DNA of 64,000 bases. Origin: Trichaptum fuscoviolaceum (Eukaryota; Basidiomycota; Agaricomycetes; Hymenochaetales; Trichaptaceae). The first letter of the stretch is position 1. Each line of letters begins with the position of its first letter. The position numbers and the translations under genes are program-made. The DNA lies in the NCBI GenBank assembly GCA_910574455.1, contig CAJSYZ010000006.1:1039981-1103980 (forward strand), read 5' to 3'. Shown in pieces: positions 36,101 through 46,570 of this stretch. The notes beneath the pieces were generated by a model. That model did not search any database. It was not told the DNA's origin and worked only from the letters and a program-made list of their open reading frames with translations.

Positions 36101-37473
36101 CAGGCTCACAACTTGAAACAAAGATAAGGATGTGAGCATTATAAGTGAAGAAGCTGCAACGTTCGGGTTCATGATGATCTTGAAGAAGTGTGGCACGGCG
36201 GTGACCCGCCGGGCCGCCACGGTCGCTGCCACTGGCAGTGTCACTGGCGCACGCGTGGCACGCTCAAACTGCCACTGGCAGTGGCGGGCGCATTCAAGCT
36301 ATCAGTACTAGTACTACTAGTAGTAGTAGTAAGTAGTACTACAATGATAAGCTTCAAGTAGCTGAGTTTAAATCAAGCTTCACACTTACTATCAACTTGA
36401 ATTTGTTTGAATTTGAAACTCATCTTTCGTACTATGATGCGAACGGTTGAGTAGTACGACTTCAAACTCACAAGTCAATATCTTCTACTATCTTCCTTGC
36501 GATCTCAGGATTTCTGCCCTCTCCGCCAAAGAAAGTGGATCCATCTGTGTTGCGAAGTGCCCTGACAGGTCGCTTTGTCTTATCGTTCCGTTTCGACGTA
36601 TTGGGCGAGTCTATCATGTCTGTATCCTCACCAGAAAGACTGCTGTCCTGTCCTGCAAGCGTACTATGATAGCCAGTGCCTCCTATGATACGACTTGAAG
36701 CCTTTGCGCCCTGCACACAAGTACGGAAAGGAAGTGCACCTCTGGTGTCCTTTTTCCTCGCCTTTTTTGCGCGCTCTCTATCTGGTCCATCGGAATTGGC
36801 TGCATCATAACGTGAGTCAATATGTTCATCTTTCAAAACCTAAAGTCGTAAAGGTAATGCAACTTACAAACATAAAAGTTTGCATTGCCTTCAGCTTCAC
36901 AAAAGCTGTCTTTTTCCTCGTTCGTTGAACCTGCAATGCCAATATCTGGTAACTCGACTGTCGCTGTCTTGAAGATAAGGACTCACTAGCTTCAGGAGTG
37001 TCTTTCGGTTTTTTTAGCCCTCGTTTGTCAGTGCCAGCCAGCTTAGGTGCAGTTGAGCCCATCTGGGTGCGAATGTCAAGAGCCTTCGACAAATTCTTCT
37101 CAAGCTCCATCGTCTCCAGTATTGCTGTTTCCTGTTGCTCTGCTGCAGCTCTCTTTTTGCGTACCTTCTCAGATGCCTCTTGTTCTTTTGCTGCCCGTTT
37201 CTGTTCCGCATCAAGTTTTCTCTTCTCTCTCGCATCCGCGGCTTGTTGAGCCGCAGCTTCGCGCAGAGCTGCCCGTTCTTCCTTCTGTTTTTCCTTCTCC
37301 TCCTTTTCCCTCAATGCCTCACCACGCTTTGAGGCCTGCTCTTCTCTCCTTCTCTCCTTCTCTTCTTTCTCCCTCAATACCTCCTCTTTCGTTCGACGTG
37401 TTCTGAGTTTATTGACTATGGCTCCCGGGTGCTGATTGCTATTCTTAGCCCGCGTTTGTCTTCGAGTTGACAT
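33104..37473 (-). CDS. Multi-exon coiled-coil protein with acidic tail, transposon-neighbour family
   Basis: Read leftward from ATG 37473 (MSTRRQTRAKN). The first 160 residues are a Lys/Glu/Arg/Ala-rich coiled coil (REKEEKERRREEQASKR and similar). About a dozen very short exons follow, for example DARRLTIPPQAN, GASNKSKKRKLSRDTLSDLQ, GITVDGHREQSPALYLQMQ, TSMNVYMKKPSSQAAST and ADIL, each with GT..AG borders. A larger domain then reads LPPGTQAGWTHILLPSLYRAVG..TPWQNP, SDSWRKKLFEKAEQSI and KPIGALALAATAV; from memory the GALALAATAV and (W)xxxLLPSLYRxxGxxxxPW motifs belong to a family of very common Agaricomycete proteins of unknown function. The C-terminus (33104-33420) is extremely acidic (DQEEDKDQDQDENKDADEN) and ends DGADF-stop. 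One intron (about 36079-36466) contains the palindrome cluster described in the findings. No function is assigned. Confidence 0.6.
36180..36340. repeat. Palindromic-word cluster inside an intron
   Basis: Contains a perfect 15-base palindrome gccactggcagtggc at 36271-36285, a near copy at 36226-36240, tcactggcgcacgcgtggc between them, and a ctagtactactagtagtagtagtaag run at about 36309-36335. It lies within a long intron of the minus-strand gene 33104-37473. Confidence 0.7.
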
Positions 37474-37579
37474 TCTTGTGCAGTGTTTCAAGTCGAGGCA
37501 CGCTGACAGGTGCTATGAGTTTCGATGGTGAATCGAGTTGGCAAAGGTGCAAGTTGTAGTTGAAGTTGGAGATGAGGGC

Positions 37580-37951
37580 GCCTATTCAAGGAAAATTTAC
37601 GCCCACTTGCACTTGCTGGCACTGGCAGTGCCAGTGATTGGCAGCCCTTCAAGTTAGGCTGACTCGGAATGAGCCTGACTCAGACTCGGACTTGGACACT
37701 CGGATACTCAGGCTAGCTCTATTACTAGTACTATCACAGTGCTACTGGTACTAGTACTACTCACTGGCACTTGCAGGCTCACTGGCAGGCTGGCGGCGGT
37801 GCCACTGAGTCACTGACAGCCTGAGGCTGTGGCTACTCAGGCTACCGGTACTACTACTAGTAGTACTACTAACTTCAAGTTGTTACTACGCGGGCGTCAC
37901 CGCTGAGCGTGCCATTCAACTTTAAATTCAGCGTTCAATTTACTGGAACTA
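37580..37951. repeat. Palindromic-word spacer between the divergent coiled-coil gene and Plavaka gene
   Basis: The whole divergent intergenic region is built of ggcactggcagtgccagtg (37619-37636), several cactggca/tgccagtg words, cagcctgaggctg, gactcggactc-like words, actagtact/agtagtagtact words and aacttcaagttg. It must also contain the two promoters. No separate promoter motif could be recognised within it. Confidence 0.65.
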
Positions 37952-40900
37952 ATGCCGGTAACTCGGCGAAGGCCCAAACCCGTTCATCTTACAGATATCT
38001 TCCCCCCGACTATTCGATGCACCTTCTCCTTCTGCAGCAGGAGGTTCAAGAATCAATCCGCAAGGACAAGACATGAATATTCAGCTCACCCGTCATCATT
38101 TGCAACAAGACCTGCTGCTTGTGGTTACGACTTGGATTCCTCACCCAAGCGACCCGCACGACCTTCGACACCTCAAGCTCTTCCCGGCTCTCCTGAACTT
38201 CCAACAGACTTGGAGGGCCATCATGAAGATGAAAGTGGCTGCAACTCTTCAAGTTACGACTACGACATTTCTATACTCACACAGGATATCTCGATGCTTA
38301 GCATAGGCCGAGACGAGCTGCTTCAAGATTTAGACGGTCCTGATTGCCTGTCCCATGCTGACACTGGAGATGACGAACTTGAAGACCAAGACCTATCTTC
38401 TGCTGATCTGGACTCCGACATTGGAGATTATGAAGAGAACAATGATAACTTAAAGGTGTATCACAGATATTTAAATGGTGCGCGCTAAGTATGATGTCCC
38501 CAGTTTACTTTAGCATTCTGACACCAAATATCGTGCAGCCACTCCATGCGATGAAGAAGGGAACTTCTTAGAAAAGGAAGAACCGCCCGTTTCACGGAAC
38601 GAACCTGCGTCAAATGACTGGTTTCCCTATTCGTGCCGAGCAGATTTCGAGCTCGCAGATTTTCTCTATCGCGAAGAGCAAATGTCTGCTGGCAACATAA
38701 CAAAGCTTCTCGGAATTATGAAGGCTTATCAACTAATTCAGTCCACGGAGAACGCAAAATCTATTAGATATCCCGAATTGGACGCGACAGATCCCAATCA
38801 TGATGATGACTCAAGTCTGGATACAGCTGGTGCACTGCTCGATGGAGATGCACAAAATTTGTACAAGATCATTGACACTACAAAAGTCGGTGATGTATCT
38901 TGGAAATCCTTCAGTAACTTCTACACTAACGACAATGGCCAAAAAGCGACAAACGAGAACATCGAGTCATGGAAGAGGAAAGAATATGATGTATGGTATC
39001 GGGATCCTTTGGAAGTAATCCGAAATTTGGTGGATAACCCGGCTTTAGAAGGCGAATTTGACTTTGTCCCGTTTCGTGAATTTCAGACAAAGGAGGACAC
39101 CAATAATATCAATGACAAAGAACGAGTTTTCAGAAATTACATGTCCGGGAATTTTGCTTGGGAACAGGCTGTAAGTCATGACTCATTAACTCGCACAGAT
39201 ACTTATTATCCTTGACTTAGAACAAGATCTACGCAGAAGATAAAGCAGTCCATGGATCTATGTTCGTCCCGGTCATTTTAGGGAGCGATAAGACAACGGT
39301 TTCTGTTGGAACTGGCAATAATGAATACTATCCTTTGTATCTCTCGATTGGGAATGTATCAAACAAGGCCCGGCGGTCCCAGAAACTGAATACAGTCCAG
39401 CTCATAGCATTTCTGGCAATACCAAAGAGTATGTGTTAATAGTGATCTATTCAATTGACTTCTGATGCTTTGCAGCTGAGCGGCAATACGAAAAGTCAGA
39501 TGACTTCCGGCACTTTCGACATCAGATCTTTCATTCGTCTATATCGAGGATCTTAATCTCGCTGAAATCCGCAATGATCATGAACACTCAGAAAACCATT
39601 CTCCGGTGCCCTGATGGTCACTTGCGTAGGTCGGTTTTCGGACTCGGCTCATATATAGCCGATTATCCGGAACAGGTCAGCCTTTGCGCCATATGTACTG
39701 GATGGTGCTGCAAGTAAGTACTACCGCCCTCAGGCTTTCCTGAAATCAAGCTCTGTGGTGATGACTTACTTTCGACATTATAGATGCACAGCGCCTCACA
39801 AGGACCTCGATAATCCGGAATTTGTATCAATTCCTCGAACAAAAGAGCTGCACGAACGATTGATAGAACAGGTAGACGCCAACAACATGAATAAAGCAAC
39901 AATTCGGAAAGAGTACGGATTCCACCAGGACATTGTGGTACGTGCTTCAAATTATTCATTGGATGCGTATATTGCAACTGATACGTTGCTCCGTAGCCTT
40001 TCACCAATGACATTCCACGCGCAGATATATGCGATCTCATATCTCCGGACCTGCTGCACCAAATCATCAAAGGCGTGTTCAAGGATCATCTTGTCGAGTG
40101 GATATGTCAGAGCTTGACCACGTCAGAGCTGGATATTGTGGATAAAAGGTGATTTTTTTCGCAAGTTGTTTAATGTAAATACCATTGCTAACATCCGCGT
40201 AGAATCAGAGTTGCTGCTCCTTTTCCTGGACTTCGCAGATTCCCCGAAGGCCGAGGCTTCAAGCAATGGACAGGCAATGATTCTAAGGCACTTATGAAAG
40301 TATGTGACCTTTTTATCTTGTTCGAGGCAGTGGTTTGCTGATATTTGATGCAATTTGCTTAGGTGTATCTTCCGGCTATCGTGGGCATTGCACACGATGA
40401 TATGATTCGCACATTAAGTGCATTTCTAGACTTCTGTTACCTTGTGCGTCGGTACACGATTACAGCCTCAACTCTTGATCAAATCAAAGCCTCTTTGGAT
40501 CACTTTCACCGTTATCGGCAAATATTCATAGCTAAGGGCATCCGGGATAACTTTTCACTACCACGACAGCATGCTATGGTCCATTATCCAACATTGATCC
40601 CTCTGTTTGCTGCACCGAGCGGGCTGTGTTCATCGATTACAGAGAATAAACATATTTATGCGGTCAAAGAAACGTGGCGACGCTCGAACAGAAATGATCC
40701 CTTGGGCCAGATGATCACAGCAAACCAACGACTCAGCAAACTTATTGCATCGAGGTCAGACTTCAAACGGCGTGGAATGCTAGACGATACGCTATCCGAG
40801 GCTACGTGGAAAGTTTTGCGAGATGTTCTGCGGAAGAATATGTCAGAGCCGGAGGAGGATGATGCTGAGAGGATCCCGAATCAGAGGGAGCAGTTGCAGT

Positions 40901-42036
40901 GTATTGGTGTGGCAGGAGCAGCCAATGATACAGATGATTTCTTCGATGGCACTGTGGGTAATCAAGGGCACAACGAAATTGCTGACCTGGATGATTTCAG
41001 CACTTCATCAGTGGAAGGACTGCAAAGTAGTGTTGTTCTTCATGATGTGGAAAATACAGAACATCGGTTTTGCTTAGGTGGTAGAAGTGATCCTTCGAGC
41101 TTGATGTTAATGGCTTCGAAACAACGTCAGTAACACGAGCTTCAAATTGTGGCGCTGGATATCTGACTTATTCGTTGCTATCCTTACAGAGTCCAGTAAG
41201 CTGTACCCCAAACAGCTCAACGCTCTTGCGGCGATAAAAGGCCATCCGGAACTCCGACAGCTCCGACGACTCATCAAAATATACTTATTCTGCAAGTACA
41301 AAGGTGCAACTTGAACGAATTAGGATACTATGACCTCGGAAGCGCTTCTGAAAGCCTGATAGCCGAACAACAGTTTGCACTGGACATGGGCAATGACATT
41401 GCCATCTTCCATTCAGCTACCGCGTATTTCGCCTACCGCGGCGAATCAATTCCTATAGAGCAAGCAATGAGGGAGGTGATCAGGTCCAATCCCTCTTGGC
41501 GCGGAAAACCACGACGTGATGTCGTTCTTGTCCAAGTTAGTTCTCGCAAAAAGGGGTTTGCAGGGATGCGAATTGCTCGGGTTATGCTTCTTTTCTCCTT
41601 CACCGCCAATGGAGAACGTCAGGAATGCGCCCTTGTCCAGTTTTTCAAGAACGTTGGAGACTCACCTGACAGAAAAACAAGAATGTGGATAGTCGAGCCA
41701 GAGTATGAGTCAGAGACCTCTACCGCGTGCCAGCGTAGTACTATTGGAAGTTGCCGTCAACCGCTGACTCGGACTCGCCGGAGTGACCTGAATGACACCT
41801 CCGACTCGGAGTCAGGCTACCCCCGTCACGGTGACTCAAAAACTCCAAAGTTATCCGTGATAGCTCTAGGGAGTATCTTCCGTTTAGCTCACCTCCTTGG
41901 GGTTCCAGAGGGTGATGAATGTCCTCCGAAGTCATTGACACCTGAGGAGTCCCTGGACTTTTACAATAGATTCTATGTTAACCGATTTGCTGACATGCAC
42001 ATGCATGAAACATTGTACGAAAGTAGGCAACAATAA
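37952..42036 (+). CDS. Plavaka-family (CACTA-like) DNA transposase
   Basis: Exon 1 codes for an N-terminal C2H2-like finger (C-x4-C-x12-H-x4-H: CTFSFCSRRFKNQSARTRH) and an acidic linker. After an intron: ADFELADFLYREEQMSAGNI, then GDVSWKSFSNFYTND, EYDVWYRDPLEVIRNLVDNP, HGSMFVPVILGSDKTTVSVG, NEYYPLYLSIGNV, ILRCPDGHLRRSVFGLGSYI and ADYPEQVSLCAICTGWCCKC. After a further intron: PFTNDIPRADICDLISPDLL and HQIIKGVFKDHLVEWI, then LPRQHAMVHYPTLIPLFAAPSGLCSSITE and a C-terminal ALVQFFKNVGD..MWIVEPE block with IFRLAHLL near the end. These are hallmark Plavaka transposase motifs. The main body shows no stop or frameshift and may be active. The join near 41290-41320 is unresolved (missed intron or a frameshift). 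At 41700-41840 the coding sequence itself contains spacer words (gactcggactc, gactcggagtc, cacggtgac). Confidence 0.88.
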
Positions 42037-42806
42037 AGATAAACCCTCATTTAGCTCACAAAGTACCTTGAAACTTATGAAGTAAGGATATAACATTTAA
42101 ATGTTCAGTGACGGATTATGGTACTAGCTATACTAGAATTGTAGTGTTACTAGTCGGTGCATCTTAGACTTCAAGTTCAAGTTGGATCATGTCGGATGCC
42201 ACTGTCAGTGGCAGTGGTCAAAATTTCCCACTGCTGCAGTGCACTGGCAGCCTCAGGCTGAGTACTACTACTACTGGTACTAGTACTACTAGTATGAACA
42301 TAGAAAACTTCAAGTAAAAAGTGTACAATAACATGGAACTTGCCAACAACTGGAAATGAACCAATAACCTGCCTCAGGCTACTACTACTACTAGTACTAC
42401 TTCAAGTTCTAATTTAACCATCTTGAAGTTGAAGTTCAAGTTGAACACAGACTACTAGTAGTACTAGTCACGGTAGTACTATCAACTTGAAGCATATGCT
42501 ATGAATAAATAAATAATTTTTTTGCAGTATATAGTAGTAATCAAGAAAACGATGTCACATAGTTGCTACTAGTACTAACTACCAATAGTGCAGCATAGTG
42601 CGAGAGGAGCTTTAAGTTAAACTTGAAAAGGGAGTAAGCACTGGCATAGAATGAGTAGTACTAGTACAATCCGAGTCCTTGACTTTTGTCATAAACATAG
42701 TAAAACGAAATAAAAATTTAACACGGCCACAACTTAAACTTGAATCGCGCGCTGGTGAACCCTAGAACACTTCGTGTCGGGGAATGGTCCAATATGCAAC
42801 CGCCAG
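42037..42806. repeat. Palindromic-word spacer 3' of the Plavaka gene
   Basis: Contains gccactgtcagtggcagtgg (42198-42217), gcactggcagcctcaggctgag (42241-42262), tactactactactggtactagtactactagta (42262-42294), ctactactactagtactacttcaag (about 42380-42405) and aagttgaagttcaagttgaac. It is AT-rich after 42500. It separates the transposase from the convergent gene at 42807-44631. Confidence 0.65.
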
Positions 42807-44631
42807 TTACATCGCCGAGCTCATATTGACATCCGAGTCGGTGTCCGTGATGGGATCCAATTTGTCGAGAAGAGCAAATAGGATTCCATAATCTGTTAAA
42901 TAAAATGGACCATAATTACGAAGTAAATCGTCGACTGTCTTCAGGAGTAAAGAGTCAAAAATTTGCTCTGCCGGAATAAGGGCATGATCGATGTGTTCCA
43001 TATCTTCGTGGAGAAATTCGGCGGCCCTGTCGAGTCTTTCCTTGTCTATATCTTTGCGATCAGCATCGTCAAATTGCCTAATGGCTCGAGTCACTTCGAT
43101 AATGCCCAGCCTAGCAAAGTCCATCTCCCTGGAGAAGCGCTGCATTGCACCATCATTCATGAGCAACAGATCCAGAAGCGAATCATCACAGAGGATGATT
43201 AAACATTTCCTGATCCAGTTGAACCTGCGCAGAACAACCGAATAATTTCCGTATTCGCGCTGGATTTGTCGATTATTCTCCAATGAGGACGTTCCACCAT
43301 CAGCCGAGTCGACGCCAAGAATATCCATTGACTTCTGAATGAGTCGATGAAAGTCAGCTAGAGCAGCTTCTCCACCGGCACGTTCAAGTTCACGTTTCCA
43401 TCGACGCCGAGCCTCTCGTGCTGTTCCGGATTGAAAGACAGTCAGAGTCGCCTGAGTCGCAGAACAATTGACTTCTGCTTCTGAGAGTTGACCAACGGGC
43501 GACTTTGGCAATTGTTCCGCACGGCATTTGTCTAGGAAGACGATCCAATCCTTGCACTCGTTATATGACCAAATAAGTAGGGGGAGAAAGAACTTGAGCG
43601 CAAGCCTTGGGTTTCGGGGCCTGCTTGTAGAGCCTTTAAGATTCACGCCCACGACTGGCGTAAAGTGCTTCAATTGAGCAGAGAGTTCATGACGAACATT
43701 TTCCTCGAGCTTTGTGCCTTTGATGTCGATCCTTATGGCAGAAAAGACAGATTTTGTCTGTATCAATCGATTGCCGGCCTCCTCATCCTCAAATTTACGT
43801 TGCCAACGCACGATTGCATGGTGTGAATGATATCGGGCGACTAAGCAAGACAAGAAATTATCCCAGATGACGTCCCCAGTGAAAACATTGATGAGTTTCC
43901 CTGACGGGAAAAAGCCGGGAAGAACAGATATGAACGCCGTGGCGACAGCAAGTCTTGATTCCTCCACACGCTTGCGGATAAGCAGCTCAAGTGGCTCCCT
44001 CGGGCTATAGCGCATTACCATAAGAACAAGCGGTTAGAGACGTGCATTCAAGCTTTTGATTTAATTTGCAGCTTACCGTATAACGCATCAGGATAGCTAG
44101 TTCTTCACCTAGCTTGAAGATCATGTCCGTGTACTGGTATGTACTGATCCGAAACTGGTCTAGCATCACAGCCGTCTTCCTCTGCAGAGCCTGTGCTTCC
44201 CTAACCCGGTTACTGATATACTGATTTGACGTATCAAAGTACCTCCCCAGCCGATCAGCCAGAACAAGTGTTTCCTTGAAATCGTTCGACGAAAACCCGA
44301 AGCGATTTGCATGCTCTAGCTTGGACTCTAAGCTTTTGGTGATTGACTGGACCACCGTGCTATCGATATATGCTCCCGAGCGATAACCAAAGGGTAGGTC
44401 CTCTGACAAGTCATTGAAGATAAGCCAAACCACACACTGAAATATAGATAATATGTGGTCCTACCGAACTTAACCTCTACAGGATTTGTACACTTCGTAT
44501 TCGCTCTCGTCTTCGATGATCGCGGACTTTGAGCTGTGAGTGTTGAGACCAAAGCTGGATTCTGAACCGTCCTCGTCCTCGTCTGTGTCCAAGCAAGAGC
44601 TTGGAGTATCCCCGAGATCAGAACTTGACAT
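42807..44631 (-). CDS. Unrecognised protein, putative Plavaka-locus accessory gene
   Basis: Read leftward. The probable start ATG at 44631 opens an acidic, Ser-rich exon (DTDEDEDGSESSFG). The next exon (from about 44440) reads YRSGAYIDSTVVQSITKSLE, LVLADRLGRYFDTSNQYISN and YTDMIFKLGEELAILMRYT, then joins across a 60-70 base intron to PREPLELLIRKRVEESRLAV. The long last exon contains FLPLLIWSYNECKDWIVFLD, VLRRFNWIRKCLIILCDDSLLDLL and DYGILFALLDKLDP, ending MSSAM-stop. It is mostly predicted alpha-helical with several amphipathic helices; no catalytic motif was seen. The join of exon 1 to exon 2 does not work cleanly with the only obvious GT..AG pair, so the 5' end is uncertain. I do not recognise the family. 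Confidence 0.55.
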
Positions 44632-46570
44632 TTTGGAGATTTGATAGTGACTGAACGAAGAGCCTGAGCTACTTCAAGATCAAGTTGGCAGTGCAGTGAG
44701 TACTACTACTAGGAATACTAGTAGTAGTAGTAGTATGCCTGAGAGGAAAGTAATGGCAAGGGTTATTCAAACGGTGAGTGAAGTTGGAATGAAGGTCAAG
44801 TGTCGCCACCGTGGCATGCCACCGGCAGCCTGAGTAGTACTAGTAGTAGTAGGCTATTACTAGTACTAGTAGTAGCCTGAGTGAGCCACTGGCAGTGAGT
44901 GCCAGTGAGCCTGAGGGGCAACTTCAAGTTATTACTAATACTACAGTAGTAGAAAACGGGCCGAGCTTCGCCGGCAAGTCCCTTACTCCGAGTCCGAGTC
45001 CCCCATTTGTCAACTTGAAGACGTTCGCACGGGAGGCAGATTTCCCTGAGCGTTATCACGCAATTCCGGAACGCAGTGCCCTTCCTCCCAGAACTAGTAG
45101 CCTCACTGCCACTGGCACTGCAGTGGCAGCCTCAGGCTCAGGCTGAGCCTGAGTCACGGTATCACTGCCAGTGGCGCCACTGGATGAAGGATTTAGGACA
45201 CCCGAAATTGAAACCCATAAGACCCCGCTTGGCACTCAGGCTGGCAAGCATTTAGGGAGGTTGAAGCCACCCGTCCACCGCCGGCCTTGAGCAGAAGTTC
45301 TGCCGGTCCATGGAGTCCCGCGGTATAACTTACCTTTGAACTTGAAGGTAAGGTATCAGGGTGTACTTATGATATCTTACCTGATACTACTACTAGTACG
45401 GTAAGCAAGGCAGGCATTTAGGACGACTGTCCTAGACACGGACCATCTGGCAGACCCTTCCCCTCTGCTAGATCCTGGAAATTTAGGGCCCGGGCAAGAC
45501 GGAGAGTTTGGCTCCGAGCCGTGCCGTTTAGTACTAGTACTACATACTACTTGTAGGACGAAAAAGCCGTTCTAAATCCTTAGTACGGGAAGCATAGCCT
45601 GAGTATGGTGGCTTCCGACTCAGCCTGAGCCGCAGGCTGCGTCACTACTCTAGTGGATGCCTTCCCGTAAGAATTTAGGACGGCGGAGGCTGTCCTAAAT
45701 CTTTGAAACTCCGTCAGGTACAGGTTTAGGACAGCCATCCTAAACCGTAAGCAACATCTAGGACGGGTCCTAAATTCCTTTCCGGTTGCCACGGTGAGGT
45801 CTGCCGGATTATTTTCATAGATAAAATTGCTTAAAATGGAAGCGGGTGCGTCACATAATCTTCACTTCTACTAAATATGGTATGTGAGAACGCTGCTGTA
45901 ATGTTTAGAGCCCTTCCTTGATCTCAGTAATTTAGGACGACCGACGTCGACCGGAAAGTTGGCTCCGTTCCCGGATAATATTCGGAAGAGGATTTAGGAT
46001 AAGAATCGTCGTCCTAAATCCTTACGGGAAGGCATCCAGTACCATCATAATGATGATCACGGTGCCTCCGCATCATCATGCCGTGAAACACAAACAAGTA
46101 TAGTACTACTATAGTACTATCCGGCGAGGACTCGGACTCCGAAGCGAACTGCGGCGGCCGAGCTGTCAAGTTGCTGAGATCATCAACTTCAAATTCGACT
46201 AGTAAGTACTAGTAGTAGTAGTAGTACTAGTAGTTACGGTAGTAGTACTACTCGCGGCGGGTGCACTCATGCTGTGGCACTGCCAGTGCCAGTGAGGCTG
46301 GGAAGTCCTACTACTAGTAGTAGTAGTATCACTGGCATAGTAGTACTAGCCTGAGTACTTAAATTTAAATATAGTACTACTCTTCACGGCACTCCGTCAG
46401 CCTGAGTCACGGTGTGGCCTGCTGGCAGCGGTAGTATCCGACTTCCATCAACTTCTTCAAGTTCACGTTCCGACGGTGAATAGCTTTTAGTTGCCACTGG
46501 CAGCGGACCCCATCATGATGCCCCCCACATCATCTTGAAGCCAGCAACTCAACGACTATCCCTTCAGAAT
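44632..46570. repeat. 1.9-kb spacer made of short palindromes, including TTTAGGAC palindromes
   Basis: No gene. 44690-44780 and 44810-44905 hold actagtagtagtagtagtat-type words and cactggcagtgagtgccagtgagcctgag. 45100-45180 holds gccactggcactgcagtggcagcctcaggctcaggctgagcc. From 45190 to 46030 a different set dominates: tttaggac(g)...(c)gtcctaaat pairs, for example 45670-45702, 45724-45756, 45765-45776 and 45986-46020. 46100-46560 returns to tag/tac words, cactgccagtgccagtg and catcatgatg words. Together these give very high local self-complementarity. Confidence 0.7.

Noticed and set aside
44690..46560. CRISPR-like regularly repeated palindromes
   Set aside because: The repeats are of several kinds, irregular in spacing, without unique equal-length spacers, and the genome is eukaryotic.
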